Below, in pieces: positions 25,465 through 34,481 of a stretch of DNA of 44,907 bases. The notes beneath the pieces were generated by a model. It made no database searches and was not told where the DNA came from. It saw only the letters and a list, made by a program, of their open reading frames with translations. Source of the stretch: Jiulongibacter sp. (GTDB taxonomy: Bacteria; Bacteroidota; Bacteroidia; Cytophagales; Spirosomataceae); assembly GCA_024645245.1 (NCBI GenBank), contig JAHEBN010000011.1, forward strand, positions 1 to 44,907, in the 5' to 3' direction. The first letter of the stretch is position 1. Each line of letters begins with the position of its first letter. The translations under genes and the position numbers were made by a program.

Positions 25465-26571
25465 ATGAAAATATTTCTGTCATTTGTGCGTAAGGAGTTT
25501 CGGCATGTCATTCGAGATAAGCGAAGCTTAATTATTTTGGTCGGTTTGCCGGTGGCAATGATGCTACTTTTTGGATTTGCCTTATCTTCTGAAGTGAAAA
25601 ACTCCAATATTGCCATTCTGGATAACTCCAGGGATGAAACTACACATACATTAATTGATAGACTTGATCAGAGCCAATATTTTTCTGTAAAAGAAATTTT
25701 ACATTCCGAAAAAGAAATTGAGGCGATATTTAAGAAGGGTGAGGTAAGATTAGTAGTTATTTTTCCAGCCAATTTTCAAGAAAACCTGTTGCATATTCAA
25801 AAAGCTCAAGTGCGATTAGTGGGAGATGCTTCTGATCCAAATACTTCGAATATTATTATAAATTACGCTTCAGGTGTTATTCGCTCTTACCAGGATGAAC
25901 TTTTTGGTTTGCAAAAAATGCCGTATCAGATTGAGCTGGATACCCGAATGCTTTATAATCCCCAGCTAAAAAGCTCTTACAATTTTGTGCCGGGCGTGAT
26001 GACTTTAATTCTGATGCTTTTGGGAGCTATGATGACTTCTGTGGCGATTGTAAAAGAAAAAGAAATGGGCACAATGGAAATACTTCTTGTATCGCCTATG
26101 AAGCCATTAATGGTGGTTTTCAGTAAAGCTGTGCCTTATCTGGCTCTTTGCTTTTTCGACGTTATTTTGATTTTGATCATGGCAGTTTATATTTTGGATA
26201 TGCCTATTGCAGGTAGCCTGCCTCTATTATTGGCTGAAAGTCTGCTTTTTATTCTTACTACGCTCTCATTAGGTTTGTTGGTTTCGGCAATAGTTGATAC
26301 ACAACAGGTAGCTATGTTTATTTCTTTGGTGGGCTTTTTAATGCCGGCTCTTATTTTTAGCGGTTTCATGTTTCCAATCGAAAATATGCCAATCCCCATG
26401 CAGGTAATAAGTAATATCGTACCTACAAAATGGTACTACAGCATTGTGAGGGCTATTATGGTAAAAGGTTTGGGTTTTGCATTTGTTTACAAACAAACCC
26501 TTATTCTGCTAGGAATGACTCTGCTTTTTCTAGGCCTTGCTGTTAAAAAATTCAAAGTGCGATTAGAATGA
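25465..26571 (+). CDS. ABC-2 type permease (YbhS/YbhR-like), first copy
   Basis: The 368-residue membrane protein has one N-terminal transmembrane helix (LIILVGLPVAMMLLFGFALS), then an extracytoplasmic domain of about 135 residues. At least five further helices follow from about residue 175 (VPGVMTLILMLLGAMMTSVA). The conserved EKEMGTMEILLVSPMKP segment is the ABC-2 coupling region. It forms the exporter channel with its paralog downstream and the two ATPases. Confidence 0.92.
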   Translation: MKIFLSFVRKEFRHVIRDKRSLIILVGLPVAMMLLFGFALSSEVKNSNIAILDNSRDETTHTLIDRLDQSQYFSVKEILHSEKEIEAIFKKGEVRLVVIFPANFQENLLHIQKAQVRLVGDASDPNTSNIIINYASGVIRSYQDELFGLQKMPYQIELDTRMLYNPQLKSSYNFVPGVMTLILMLLGAMMTSVAIVKEKEMGTMEILLVSPMKPLMVVFSKAVPYLALCFFDVILILIMAVYILDMPIAGSLPLLLAESLLFILTTLSLGLLVSAIVDTQQVAMFISLVGFLMPALIFSGFMFPIENMPIPMQVISNIVPTKWYYSIVRAIMVKGLGFAFVYKQTLILLGMTLLFLGLAVKKFKVRLE

Positions 26572-26595
26572 TGAGAAAAAAAATTAGAAATAAAA

Positions 26596-26682
26596 AAGCC
26601 AAGGGCAACAGGCTTTGAAATCGAATATATAAACCTGAGGCTTTAGCCGCAAGTAAACAAAAAAAACAATTGCCCATGGCTT
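26596..26682. repeat. Inverted-repeat element between the permease genes (REP/MITE-like candidate)
   Basis: The arms AAGCCAAGGGCAA (26596-26608) and TTGCCCATGGCTT (26670-26682) pair at 12 of 13 positions and enclose an AT-rich core with a smaller GGCTTTAGCC hairpin. The right side continues into another hairpin (CCCATGGCTTCAGCCACTGGG, 26673-26693, given as arms only). The element has no coding content and could be a small palindromic repeat inserted in the operon. Confidence 0.45.
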
Positions 26683-26702
26683 CAGCCACTGGGAATAAGA
26701 AA

Positions 26703-27824
26703 ATGAATAATTTATTCTTCCTTTTACAAAAAGAATTCAGGCAAATTTTCAGGAATCCAACCATCCTGAGGATGATTCTGATCATGCCTGTTTTGCAGTT
26801 AATACTGATTCCTTTAGCGGCAGATTATGAAATCAAACATATTGCTATTTCTGTAATTGATTTAGACCATTCTCCCTATTCCAAAAGGCTGACACAGAAA
26901 ATTGCTGCATCGGATTATTTTCAATTAAAAGAATATGGCTCTTCCTATCAAAAATCATTGGAGACGGTGGGAGATGGTAAAACAGATATTATTTTAACTA
27001 TTCCTGTTAATTTTGAAAAAGACCTCATTAAAGAAAGTAAAAGTAAAATTCACCTGGCTGCAGATGCCGTAAACGGAGTAAGAGCTGGCCTGGGTACAGC
27101 TTATGCGGGTCAAATTATTGCCGCCTTTAATAACGAAATCCGCGAAGAATGGGTGCAGTTTCCCAGGTATGTCGAAATGCCGCAGATAGAAATAACTTCT
27201 GCTAATTGGTACAATCCGCACATCAATTATTACTTGTTTATGGTACCGGGTATTCTGGCTATTTTAGTAACTATGGTAGGCAGTTTTATGGCGGCATTAA
27301 ATATCGTGGCCGAAAAAGAGGTAGGCACCATTGAACAATTAAATGTAACTCCGCTAAAGAAATGGCAGTTTATTCTGGGCAAGTTGATTCCTTTCTGGGT
27401 GCTCGGAATGGCTTCGATAACTATCGGTATGGTGGTGGCTTTTGTCATTTTTCGTATAATTCCGGTTGGCTCGTATTTTACTGTTTATGCTTTTTCAGCA
27501 GTATATCTCTTGGGTATTTTAGGTATAGGTTTATTGGTAAGTACTTTTTCCGATACCCAGCAGCAGGCCACACTTTTTGCCTTTTTCTTCATGATGATAT
27601 TTATTTTGTTAGGGGGGCTTTATACACCTATCGAAAGTATGCCCGAATGGTCGCAATGGATTACTAAATTTAACCCGCCGGCATACTTCATTAGGGTAAT
27701 ACGTGCTGTTTTTATTAAGGGAAGTGCGTTTTCCGATCTTTTGCCTGACTTTTATGCCATGATTGCATTCGCGATAGGATTTAACTGGCTTGCGATACGT
27801 AATTACAGCAAGCGTAGTGCCTGA
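26703..27824 (+). CDS. ABC-2 type permease (YbhR/YbhS-like), second copy
   Basis: From the ATG at 26703 this is a 373-residue membrane protein with the same plan as its paralog. An N-terminal helix (LRMILIMPVLQLILIPLAA) is followed by an extracytoplasmic domain and then five or more helices starting at VPGILAILVTMVGSFMA. The coupling segment is EKEVGTIEQLNVTPLKK. An upstream in-frame TTG at 26670 would add residues encoded by the inverted-repeat element, so it is rejected as the start. It completes the predicted heterodimeric channel of the efflux pump. Confidence 0.92.
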   Translation: MNNLFFLLQKEFRQIFRNPTILRMILIMPVLQLILIPLAADYEIKHIAISVIDLDHSPYSKRLTQKIAASDYFQLKEYGSSYQKSLETVGDGKTDIILTIPVNFEKDLIKESKSKIHLAADAVNGVRAGLGTAYAGQIIAAFNNEIREEWVQFPRYVEMPQIEITSANWYNPHINYYLFMVPGILAILVTMVGSFMAALNIVAEKEVGTIEQLNVTPLKKWQFILGKLIPFWVLGMASITIGMVVAFVIFRIIPVGSYFTVYAFSAVYLLGILGIGLLVSTFSDTQQQATLFAFFFMMIFILLGGLYTPIESMPEWSQWITKFNPPAYFIRVIRAVFIKGSAFSDLLPDFYAMIAFAIGFNWLAIRNYSKRSA

Positions 27825-27868
27825 AATAGCCGGGAACTTTTCTACTTATTTTAACGGTTTTCTGCCAA

Positions 27869-28285
27869 ATGGATAGTAGAGACCCTGTTTTTAATAAAAT
27901 TGAAAAAGAATGTCAATTCTCAACTTCCCGCAGTAGTGGAGCGGGCGGTCAGAATGTGAATAAGGTCGAAACCAAGGTAGAGCTTCGTTTTAATATCAAA
28001 GATTCACTGCATTTAAGTGATTATCAGAAAAGCCGGTTAAGAGAAATACTTAAAAATCATATAAATCAGGAAGATGAGTTGATTCTTACATCTCAGGAAA
28101 GCAGATCACAACTAAAAAATAAGACCTTGGTACTGGCCAGATTTAAGGAGTTGATACAAGCTTCACTTAAAGAACAAAAAAAGAGAAAACCCACAAAACC
28201 TTCGGCCATTCAGGTCGAAGAAAGATTGAAAGAGAAAAAAGTAATTGCGGGGAAAAAGGCCAATAGGGGTAAGGTTGATTATTAG
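27869..28285 (+). CDS. arfB: ArfB/YaeJ-type ribosome-rescue peptidyl-tRNA hydrolase
   Basis: The 138-residue protein has the catalytic GGQ loop of class I release factors (SRSSGAGGQNVNKVETKV, residues about 20-37) but no codon-recognition domain. It ends in a basic tail (KQKKRKP region and EKKVIAGKKANRGK), typical of ArfB, which inserts the tail into the empty mRNA channel of stalled ribosomes and releases the nascent chain. It lies 44 bp after the efflux operon and is convergent with the araC gene, whose stop is 9 bp away. Confidence 0.93.
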   Translation: MDSRDPVFNKIEKECQFSTSRSSGAGGQNVNKVETKVELRFNIKDSLHLSDYQKSRLREILKNHINQEDELILTSQESRSQLKNKTLVLARFKELIQASLKEQKKRKPTKPSAIQVEERLKEKKVIAGKKANRGKVDY

Positions 28286-28294
28286 GAAAATTAA

Positions 28295-29179
28295 TCATAT
28301 AAATGTCCTTGTACCCGCATATTCTTCCCTGAATTCTTTCGGAGTCGATCCTTTGCGACTTTTGAACAAGCGGTTGAAATAAGAAAGATTATTAAAGCCG
28401 CAATTATATGCTATTTCCGCAATCGTATGTGTTGTGTCGATTAGCATTCGTGATGCATGTCCAAGCCTGATTTCATTCAGGCTGTCTATAAATGTCTTCC
28501 CGGTTCTTTTCTTAATGAAACGACTGAATGAAACTTCCGTCATACCTGCAATCTGGGCCACCTCAGTGAGTGTCACGGCTTTGTCGAAATTAGATCGCAT
28601 GAATTCAAAAACATTTTGAATTCTGCGGCTATTATAAGAGATGGTTTTGTCTGTAAAGGTCTCATCCGAAAGCAAACGCATATTTCGGGAAATGGACAGA
28701 TCATGTAAAATAGAAATCAGTTCAAGTACACTGTCAAGGCCGGTTAATTTGGACAATTTTTCTAACCTTTCTTTCTCCTTAAGAGCTGTTTCTGTGGAAA
28801 ATGCAATTCCGCGTGAAGATTTTTCCAGTAGATTTCGAAGGAAGAATAATTGGTTTCGTCTTAAAAACTTTTCATCAAAAAGATCTTTATGAAATTGAAT
28901 GCATATCTCAAAAATATCAGGATTTTCGGGGGCAATAAAACTTTTGCCATTAACCCAGCCATGGGGCAAGTTTGAGCCTACCAAAACCAATTCCACATCG
29001 CCAATTTCTTCCGTATGGTCACCTATAACTCGTTTGGCACCTTTCCCGTTTAAAATGAAATTAATTTCGTACTCCTCATGAAAATGTACGGGGAAATCAA
29101 AAGTTCTTTTATTTCTGGTGAAAACAGTAAAGCAGTCATATTGAGTAAGGGGTGTAATCTCCCTGTGAATCTGTGACAT
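28295..29179 (-). CDS. AraC-family transcriptional regulator with cupin sensor domain
   Basis: The 294-residue protein has an N-terminal cupin-like domain (FPVHFHEEYEINFILNGKG and LVLVGSNLPHGW), the usual sugar-binding arm. Two C-terminal helix-turn-helix motifs follow (LTEVAQIAGMTEVSFSRFIK; IAEIAYNCGFNNLSYFNRLF) and end in the PKEFREEYA signature. It is divergently transcribed from the mannan operon, 366 bp away, and is the obvious candidate activator of that operon. The inducer is likely a manno-oligosaccharide or its product; this is inference. Confidence 0.93.
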   Translation of the reverse strand: MSQIHREITPLTQYDCFTVFTRNKRTFDFPVHFHEEYEINFILNGKGAKRVIGDHTEEIGDVELVLVGSNLPHGWVNGKSFIAPENPDIFEICIQFHKDLFDEKFLRRNQLFFLRNLLEKSSRGIAFSTETALKEKERLEKLSKLTGLDSVLELISILHDLSISRNMRLLSDETFTDKTISYNSRRIQNVFEFMRSNFDKAVTLTEVAQIAGMTEVSFSRFIKKRTGKTFIDSLNEIRLGHASRMLIDTTHTIAEIAYNCGFNNLSYFNRLFKSRKGSTPKEFREEYAGTRTFI

Positions 29180-29545
29180 GTCTTTTTTTGAAATTTGTAA
29201 GATAAAATAATGCCATAAAAATAATGAAAAATTTATCCAATTATTGGTAATATTTAATGAAATATTTTTTCAAAAGAAAGAAAATGAAGAATTTTGGAAG
29301 TGAATTGTGGTGGAGTTAAGTTTAAAAAATATCAAATAGCGATAAATTTGTATTATTATAATTTTTTAAGATAAACCGATATTTGTAAAGTTGAAACTGA
29401 AATAATTTTAAGTGTATACCTGAGCAATACTTTTGTGGTTTGGGTATACCTGGTAAGTTTAGGTTTTATCATAGGTTAAATTTAGAAATTAATTAAGTTT
29501 GGGATGGATTACTGATCTATCCCAACTTACCATTACCATAATTTT
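29180..29545. promoter_or_regulatory. Divergent control region araC / mannan operon
   Basis: This 366-bp AT-rich stretch has no gene. A TACTTTTG at 29428-29435 fits the -7 consensus TAnnTTTG for the rightward operon, but no good -33 element lies at the right distance. It is flanked by two copies of GTATACCTG (29414-29422 and 29444-29452), 30 bp apart; the second lies within the palindrome GGTATACC. A further palindrome, CCAAT-T-ATTGG (29237-29247), lies 58 bp upstream of the araC start. Confidence 0.45.
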
Positions 29546-30397
29546 ATGCTCATGAAAAAAATCGTTTGGTTTTTGATTTTGGTTTCTATTTTGCCGGTTT
29601 CGGCTCAGTCATTGTTTGATCAAAGTAATCTGACAGCTTGGTGCATTGTGCCTTTCGATAGTGAAAACCGAACTCCTGTTGAAAGATTAGATATGCTGAA
29701 ACGATTGGGCTTTTCGCAATATGTATACGATTGGAGGGCACAGCATTTAGCCACTTTTCAAGAAGAAATTAAGCAGGCAAAAAAACACAAAATTACTATC
29801 GAAGGGGTATGGATTTTTATCGATGAAAATACGGATAAAGTGGGCAGTCTAAGTGCCGATAATCAGGAAATAATTGAAATTGTAACGAAGAACAAACTAC
29901 CTGCTACTTTTTGGCTTGGTTTTAATAATAATTTTTTTGAAGGACTTAGTCATAATCAAAAGCTTGAAAAAGGTGCTGAAATGCTGACTTATCTGCATAA
30001 TTTAGTCGAAAAAAACGGAAACAAAATAGCCCTTTATAATCACGGAGATTGGTTTGGCGAACCGGAAAATGAGATTGAAATTATTAAAAAGGCAGCCTTA
30101 AATGATGTGGGTCTTGTTTATAGTTTTCATCATGGGCACCACCAGATTAACCGCTTCCACTCGATGCTCAATGCTATGTTACCTTATCTCGTTGCTATAA
30201 ATCTCAATGGCATGGATATTTCGAAAAAACAAATTTTGACTATTGGTGATGGCAAAAGTGAAAAGGAAATGATTCAAATGATTGTTGATTCGGGATACAA
30301 AGGCCGTATTGGTGTATTAGGTCATATTATGGAAGAAGACGTAGAAGTGGTACTAAAAAGAAATTTAAACGGACTTAAGGAAATAACCGGAAAATGA
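29546..30397 (+). CDS. Exported xylose-isomerase-like TIM-barrel protein
   Basis: The 283-residue product has a Sec signal peptide (ending PVSAQ) and resembles the sugar-phosphate isomerase/epimerase or AP-endonuclease 2 TIM-barrel fold. Visible features are the repeated strand-helix pattern, ALYNHGDWFGEPENE, VYSFHHGHHQINRF and a late GRIGVLGHI. The His/Glu set suggests a metal site. Starts at 29546 and 29552 are both possible. It is the first gene of the mannan operon and overlaps the GH26 gene by 4 bp (ATGA). The reaction is unknown; an extracytoplasmic sugar-modifying role is a guess. Confidence 0.8.
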   Translation: MLMKKIVWFLILVSILPVSAQSLFDQSNLTAWCIVPFDSENRTPVERLDMLKRLGFSQYVYDWRAQHLATFQEEIKQAKKHKITIEGVWIFIDENTDKVGSLSADNQEIIEIVTKNKLPATFWLGFNNNFFEGLSHNQKLEKGAEMLTYLHNLVEKNGNKIALYNHGDWFGEPENEIEIIKKAALNDVGLVYSFHHGHHQINRFHSMLNAMLPYLVAINLNGMDISKKQILTIGDGKSEKEMIQMIVDSGYKGRIGVLGHIMEEDVEVVLKRNLNGLKEITGK

Positions 30398-31560
30398 AAA
30401 AGAGGATAACTTTTGCAAAGCTTCCTGAAATATTGATTTCAGGTTTTCATGCATTGATTATTACCGTTCTATTAATTGTTATTACACATTCAATTTTTGC
30501 TCAAAACGATAAAAAAGCCACAAAGGAAACCAAAGCCCTTTACAATAATTTGATCAAATACCGATCTCAAGGTACTATGATCGGCCATCAGGATGCATTG
30601 GCATATGGGTTAAATGCCGACTCATCCCGTTGGTTTGGTGATTCTGGAAGGTCAGATTTTAAAGATTTTTCGGGGGAACATCCTGCTGTAATTGGGCAGG
30701 AGCTGGGTCATTTAGAAATTGATGCAGATAAAAATCTCGATGATGTGCCTTTCGATAAAATAAAAGAATACGCTATTGCGACATACGAACGCGGTGGAAT
30801 TAATACCCTCAGTTGGCATCCTAATAATCCACTGGATTTTACAAAAACCACCTGGGATAAGGTAGAAGCCACCATTCCTACGATATTAAACAATAAGAAA
30901 AAGCTAAAGGAATATAAAAAGACGCTTGATAAACTGGCTGTATTTTTTAAATCACTGAAAGGAACGGATGGCGAATACATACCCGTAATTTTCAGACCTT
31001 ATCATGAGCATACCGGCAGCTGGTTTTGGTGGGGAGCTGATTATTGCACACCCGCCGAGTACATATCTTTCTGGCAAATGACTATGGACCATTTGCAGAA
31101 AAAACGCAAGGTTCATAACCTGATTATAGCTTATTCTACTGATAATTTTAAGTCTGAAGAGCATTACCTGGAACGCTATCCCGGAGATAGTTATGTAGAC
31201 ATCCTTGGTTTTGATACCTATCACCGCAATGCTCCTGAAAGCAATAGCAGTTTTATTCTGAATGCACAAAGAATGCTAGGTACAATGAGAAAATTGGGAT
31301 TCGAAAAAAATAAACCCTGGGCCATTACAGAAACCGGACTGGAAAGAATAACAGAAAATAATTGGTGGACCCAAGTTTTAAAACCAATTATTACTGATAA
31401 TCAGGCTTCCTATGTTTTATTTTGGCGAAATGGCCGCCCTGATCATTATTACGCCCCCTTTACAGGACAGTCAAGTGTACCGGATTTTTTAAAATTGAAA
31501 AATGAAGGAAATATTCTTTTGGAAAAAGGTGTTTCCAAACTTAATATGTACAGCGAATAA
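30394..31560 (+). CDS. GH26 endo-beta-1,4-mannanase
   Basis: The 388-residue enzyme has an N-terminal hydrophobic signal segment (ending SIFAQ) and no lipobox, so it is likely periplasmic or secreted. The GH26 acid/base Glu is E205 in FRPYHEHTGSWFWWG and the nucleophile is E313 in WAITETG. The AVIGQELGH and NTLSWHPNNP segments also fit the family. It would cut beta-mannan into mannobiose or short manno-oligosaccharides. Its gene overlaps the previous one by 4 bp, and the phosphorylase gene follows 9 bp downstream. This gene order matches the Bacteroides fragilis mannan cluster as I recall it. Confidence 0.93.
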   Translation: MKKRITFAKLPEILISGFHALIITVLLIVITHSIFAQNDKKATKETKALYNNLIKYRSQGTMIGHQDALAYGLNADSSRWFGDSGRSDFKDFSGEHPAVIGQELGHLEIDADKNLDDVPFDKIKEYAIATYERGGINTLSWHPNNPLDFTKTTWDKVEATIPTILNNKKKLKEYKKTLDKLAVFFKSLKGTDGEYIPVIFRPYHEHTGSWFWWGADYCTPAEYISFWQMTMDHLQKKRKVHNLIIAYSTDNFKSEEHYLERYPGDSYVDILGFDTYHRNAPESNSSFILNAQRMLGTMRKLGFEKNKPWAITETGLERITENNWWTQVLKPIITDNQASYVLFWRNGRPDHYYAPFTGQSSVPDFLKLKNEGNILLEKGVSKLNMYSE

Positions 31561-31569
31561 AACATTTTT

Positions 31570-32739
31570 ATGACCTTTGAAGATCGATATTCTGCACTGA
31601 TTAAAGAAAAGAATAATCTTTTCACTTTAACTAATTCACCTGTTTTGCCAGGGAATGGTATTTATGAAAAATACTGGAATCCGGTATTAACCGCTGACCA
31701 TGCTCCCCTCGATTGGGAATACGATTTGGATCCGGCAACCAATCCTTATTTAATGAAAAGATTTGGCATCAATGCTGCTTTTAATGCCGGTGCTATTAAA
31801 TGGAATGGGAAATATTTACTTGTAGCACGGGTAGAAGGGTACGACAGGAAATCCTTTTTTGCCATTGCAGAAAGTGAAAATGGAATAGATAATTTTCGCT
31901 TTTGGGATTTTCCGATTAATATGCCGGAAACTGACGAACCAGATATCAATATGTACGATATTCGTCTTACCGCTCACCAAGATGGTTGGATTTATGGCGT
32001 TTTCTGTGCAGAAAGAAAAGACACGGATGCGGCACCAGGCGATGAGACTTCGGCTTTGGCTTCGGCAGGTATTGCCCGAACCAAAGACCTGATAAACTGG
32101 GTGCGTTTGGCTGATCTCAAAACCAAATCTTCTCAGCAGAGAAATGCGGTTTTACATCCCGAGTTTGTGGATGGAAAATACGCCTTTTATACGCGGCCAC
32201 AAGATAGCTTTATTGAAGCGGGCACGGGTGGAGGTATAGGTTTTGGCCTGTGTGACGATGTTACACAGGCTGTTATAGAAAATGAAGTTATTCTTCATGC
32301 GAAAAAATACCATACGGTTTACGAAGTAAAAAACGGGCAAGGGCCCGCACCGATAAAAACGGAAAATGGTTGGCTGCATTTGGCTCACGGTGTACGTAAT
32401 ACTGCGGCCGGGTTCAGGTATGTGCTTTATATGTTTATGACAGATCTTACCGATCTTACCAAAGTTACCCATTTACCAGGTGGTTATTTTATTGCTCCTG
32501 AGGGTGCCGAACGAGTGGGCGATGTGTCTAATGTTACATTTTCTAATGGCTGGATCGCAGATGATGATGGGAAAGTATTTATTTATTACGCCTCATCCGA
32601 TACCCGTATGCATGTGGCTACTTCTAGTATTGATCGACTGGTGGATTATTGCCGCAACACTCCGGAAGATAATTTTACCTCAGCTGAGTCAGTAAAAACA
32701 CTCAGTAAGATTATTAAAAAGAATAAAGAAGTTAAATAA
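31570..32739 (+). CDS. GH130 4-O-beta-D-mannosyl-D-glucose phosphorylase
   Basis: The 389-residue cytoplasmic protein (no signal peptide) is a GH130 phosphorylase of the subgroup 1 type. It would phosphorolyse mannosyl-beta-1,4-glucose to mannose-1-phosphate and glucose. The catalytic Asp is D130 in [10 protein letters not shown]. The N-terminal [20 protein letters not shown] and late [19 protein letters not shown] segments are family hallmarks. Length and residue numbering agree with the B. fragilis enzyme (about 390 residues, Asp131). The gene sits directly between the mannanase and transporter genes, and a terminator follows. Confidence 0.94.
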   Translation: MTFEDRYSALIKEKNNLFTLTNSPVLPGNGIYEKYWNPVLTADHAPLDWEYDLDPATNPYLMKRFGINAAFNAGAIKWNGKYLLVARVEGYDRKSFFAIAESENGIDNFRFWDFPINMPETDEPDINMYDIRLTAHQDGWIYGVFCAERKDTDAAPGDETSALASAGIARTKDLINWVRLADLKTKSSQQRNAVLHPEFVDGKYAFYTRPQDSFIEAGTGGGIGFGLCDDVTQAVIENEVILHAKKYHTVYEVKNGQGPAPIKTENGWLHLAHGVRNTAAGFRYVLYMFMTDLTDLTKVTHLPGGYFIAPEGAERVGDVSNVTFSNGWIADDDGKVFIYYASSDTRMHVATSSIDRLVDYCRNTPEDNFTSAESVKTLSKIIKKNKEVK

Positions 32740-32761
32740 ATAGATTTTGAATCTCAGAAAC

Positions 32762-32805
32762 ATCGGATGGCCTACTTATTAATGTGGGCATCCGATCTTT
32801 TTTTT
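32762..32805 (+). terminator. Intrinsic terminator after the phosphorylase gene
   Basis: The arms ATCGGATGGCC and GGGCATCCGAT pair over 8 bp, with further G-C pairing across one mismatch, and are followed by C and a run of T residues. It lies 22 bp after the phosphorylase stop. It implies that the transporter part of the operon has its own promoter (TAATTTTG at 32847) or depends on read-through. Confidence 0.85.
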
Positions 32806-32846
32806 GGTAAATAGTATTAAAAATTCGCTTCCTAATTACAAAAGTT

Positions 32847-32854
32847 TAATTTTG
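32847..32854 (+). promoter_or_regulatory. Probable -7 promoter element before the sugar transporter
   Basis: TAATTTTG matches TAnnTTTG exactly and lies 25 bp before the transporter start and after the terminator. The -33 region 20 bp upstream reads only TTC, so the promoter may need an activator. Confidence 0.45.
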
Positions 32855-32879
32855 ACATTCATTTTAACCCTAACACCTA

Positions 32880-34478
32880 ATGTCAGATAAAAAATCAACA
32901 AATCTACCTGCACTTTATACCTTAATGACCGTCTGGTTTTTCTGGAGTTTTGTAGCAGCGTCTAATGGAATTTTGATTCCGCTGTTTAAAGAAAAATTCG
33001 AATTAACACAAACCCAGGCTCAATTGGTGGATTTTGCCTTTTATGCGGCTTATTTTGTCGGTTCATGGCTTTATCTTGTTTTTTCAAAGATTAGCAAAAC
33101 CGATATTTTGAATAAAATAGGTTATAAAAACGGTATCATGATTGGTTTGTTGATATCAGCTGTGGGTACTTTACTGTTTTATCCTGCAGCCGAAACAAAG
33201 TCGTACGGTATGCTTTTAGCCGGACTTTTTACGGTGGGTTTAGGTTTTAGTTTACAACAAACCGCCACCCAGCCTTTTATGATTGCACTAGGGCCTCCGG
33301 AAACCGGAGCTCAGCGAATAAATATGGGTGGGGCAGTAAATAACTTTGGCGGTACTATCGGGCCGGCACTGGTGAGTTACGCTATTTTTGGCTCAATATC
33401 AGCTGATGCCGCAGCCAATGCTTCCATTTCTGATGTTAAGATTCCTTATTTGATTTTGGGTGTTCTTTTTGTAATAGTTGCCTTATTTTTCTGGATTTCG
33501 AAATTGCCCCGAATCACCAACGAAGAAGAAGTAAAAGTAGACAATACGCTTACTTTTGTCCCTTTAACTTTGATCGCTGTTTTTGCTATTGTTTCGATTT
33601 CTGCAAGTATCGAAACAGCCATTTTGGTCGGTTTTGGTATTATGATGCTGTTTATAGTGTACTCAATGGCAAAAGGAATAACCGCCGGACCTTTACAAGG
33701 TACAGAAACGTCGGTTTTTGAATATCCACAAGCCATGTTGGGTATGGCCGCTATTTTTGTTTATGTTGGTGTTGAAGTCACTATTGGTTCAAATTTAGGT
33801 GAGTTTTTAAAAGAAAAAGAAAACCTGGATTCGTCACAGATTTCTAAATACGTTTCGCTTTTCTGGGGATCTATGATGATTGGCCGTTGGACAGCCGCTA
33901 TGCCTGCTTTCAATCCATCTGCACTATTAAAGAAAGTACTTACCTGGGTGGTTCCTTTTGTTGCATTCGGTATTGTATTGTTTGCCAATTACCTGTATAG
34001 TGGTGATGTTTCAGATTTGTTGCCCTATGCCCTGTGTGTGGTAGTTATGGTTTTAGCTTTTATTGCGAGTAAGGAAAAACCCGTATTTATTCTCTTATTG
34101 TTTACTGCTTTGGGGGCAATAATGACTATTATTGGTGTTTTTACCACGGGGAAAATTGCTTTGTTTAGCCTTATTTCAGGCGGTCTTTTTTGCTCTATAT
34201 TGTGGCCAAGTATATTTTCATTGGGTACAGCAGGCTTAGGTAAATTTACTAATCAGGGCTCTGCTTTGTTAATAATGATGATATTGGGTGGTGCCATTCT
34301 TCCGGTAGTTCAAGGTCGTATTGCCGATGTATTTGGAATACAGCAATCCTATTTATTAGCCACAGCTTGTTTTGCCTTTTTATTCTTCTTCGGGGTGCAG
34401 GTTCAAAAAGTATTACGTAAACAAGGTATTGATTTCGATGCTGAAGTTGCCAATAAATCTGTAAAAGGAGGTCATTAA
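32880..34478 (+). CDS. MFS sugar transporter, FHS (FucP/GluP-like) family
   Basis: The 532-residue polytopic inner-membrane protein belongs to the fucose/glucose/galactose:H+ symporter group. Visible signatures are FWSFVAASNGILIPLFKEKF in the first helix, LGFSLQQTATQPFMIALGPPE, and INMGGAVNNFGGTIGPALVSY. It is longer than FucP (about 440 residues), with extra hydrophobic helices in the middle. In this operon it most likely imports mannobiose or a related disaccharide for the epimerase and phosphorylase. It follows a terminator and a likely promoter; the GNAT gene starts 3 bp after it. Confidence 0.9.
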   Translation: MSDKKSTNLPALYTLMTVWFFWSFVAASNGILIPLFKEKFELTQTQAQLVDFAFYAAYFVGSWLYLVFSKISKTDILNKIGYKNGIMIGLLISAVGTLLFYPAAETKSYGMLLAGLFTVGLGFSLQQTATQPFMIALGPPETGAQRINMGGAVNNFGGTIGPALVSYAIFGSISADAAANASISDVKIPYLILGVLFVIVALFFWISKLPRITNEEEVKVDNTLTFVPLTLIAVFAIVSISASIETAILVGFGIMMLFIVYSMAKGITAGPLQGTETSVFEYPQAMLGMAAIFVYVGVEVTIGSNLGEFLKEKENLDSSQISKYVSLFWGSMMIGRWTAAMPAFNPSALLKKVLTWVVPFVAFGIVLFANYLYSGDVSDLLPYALCVVVMVLAFIASKEKPVFILLLFTALGAIMTIIGVFTTGKIALFSLISGGLFCSILWPSIFSLGTAGLGKFTNQGSALLIMMILGGAILPVVQGRIADVFGIQQSYLLATACFAFLFFFGVQVQKVLRKQGIDFDAEVANKSVKGGH

Positions 34479-34481
34479 TTA

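Noticed and set aside
26670-26702. TTG start adding 11 residues to the second permease
   Set aside because: The added residues come from the inverted-repeat element and do not fit the permease family; the ATG at 26703 is better placed.
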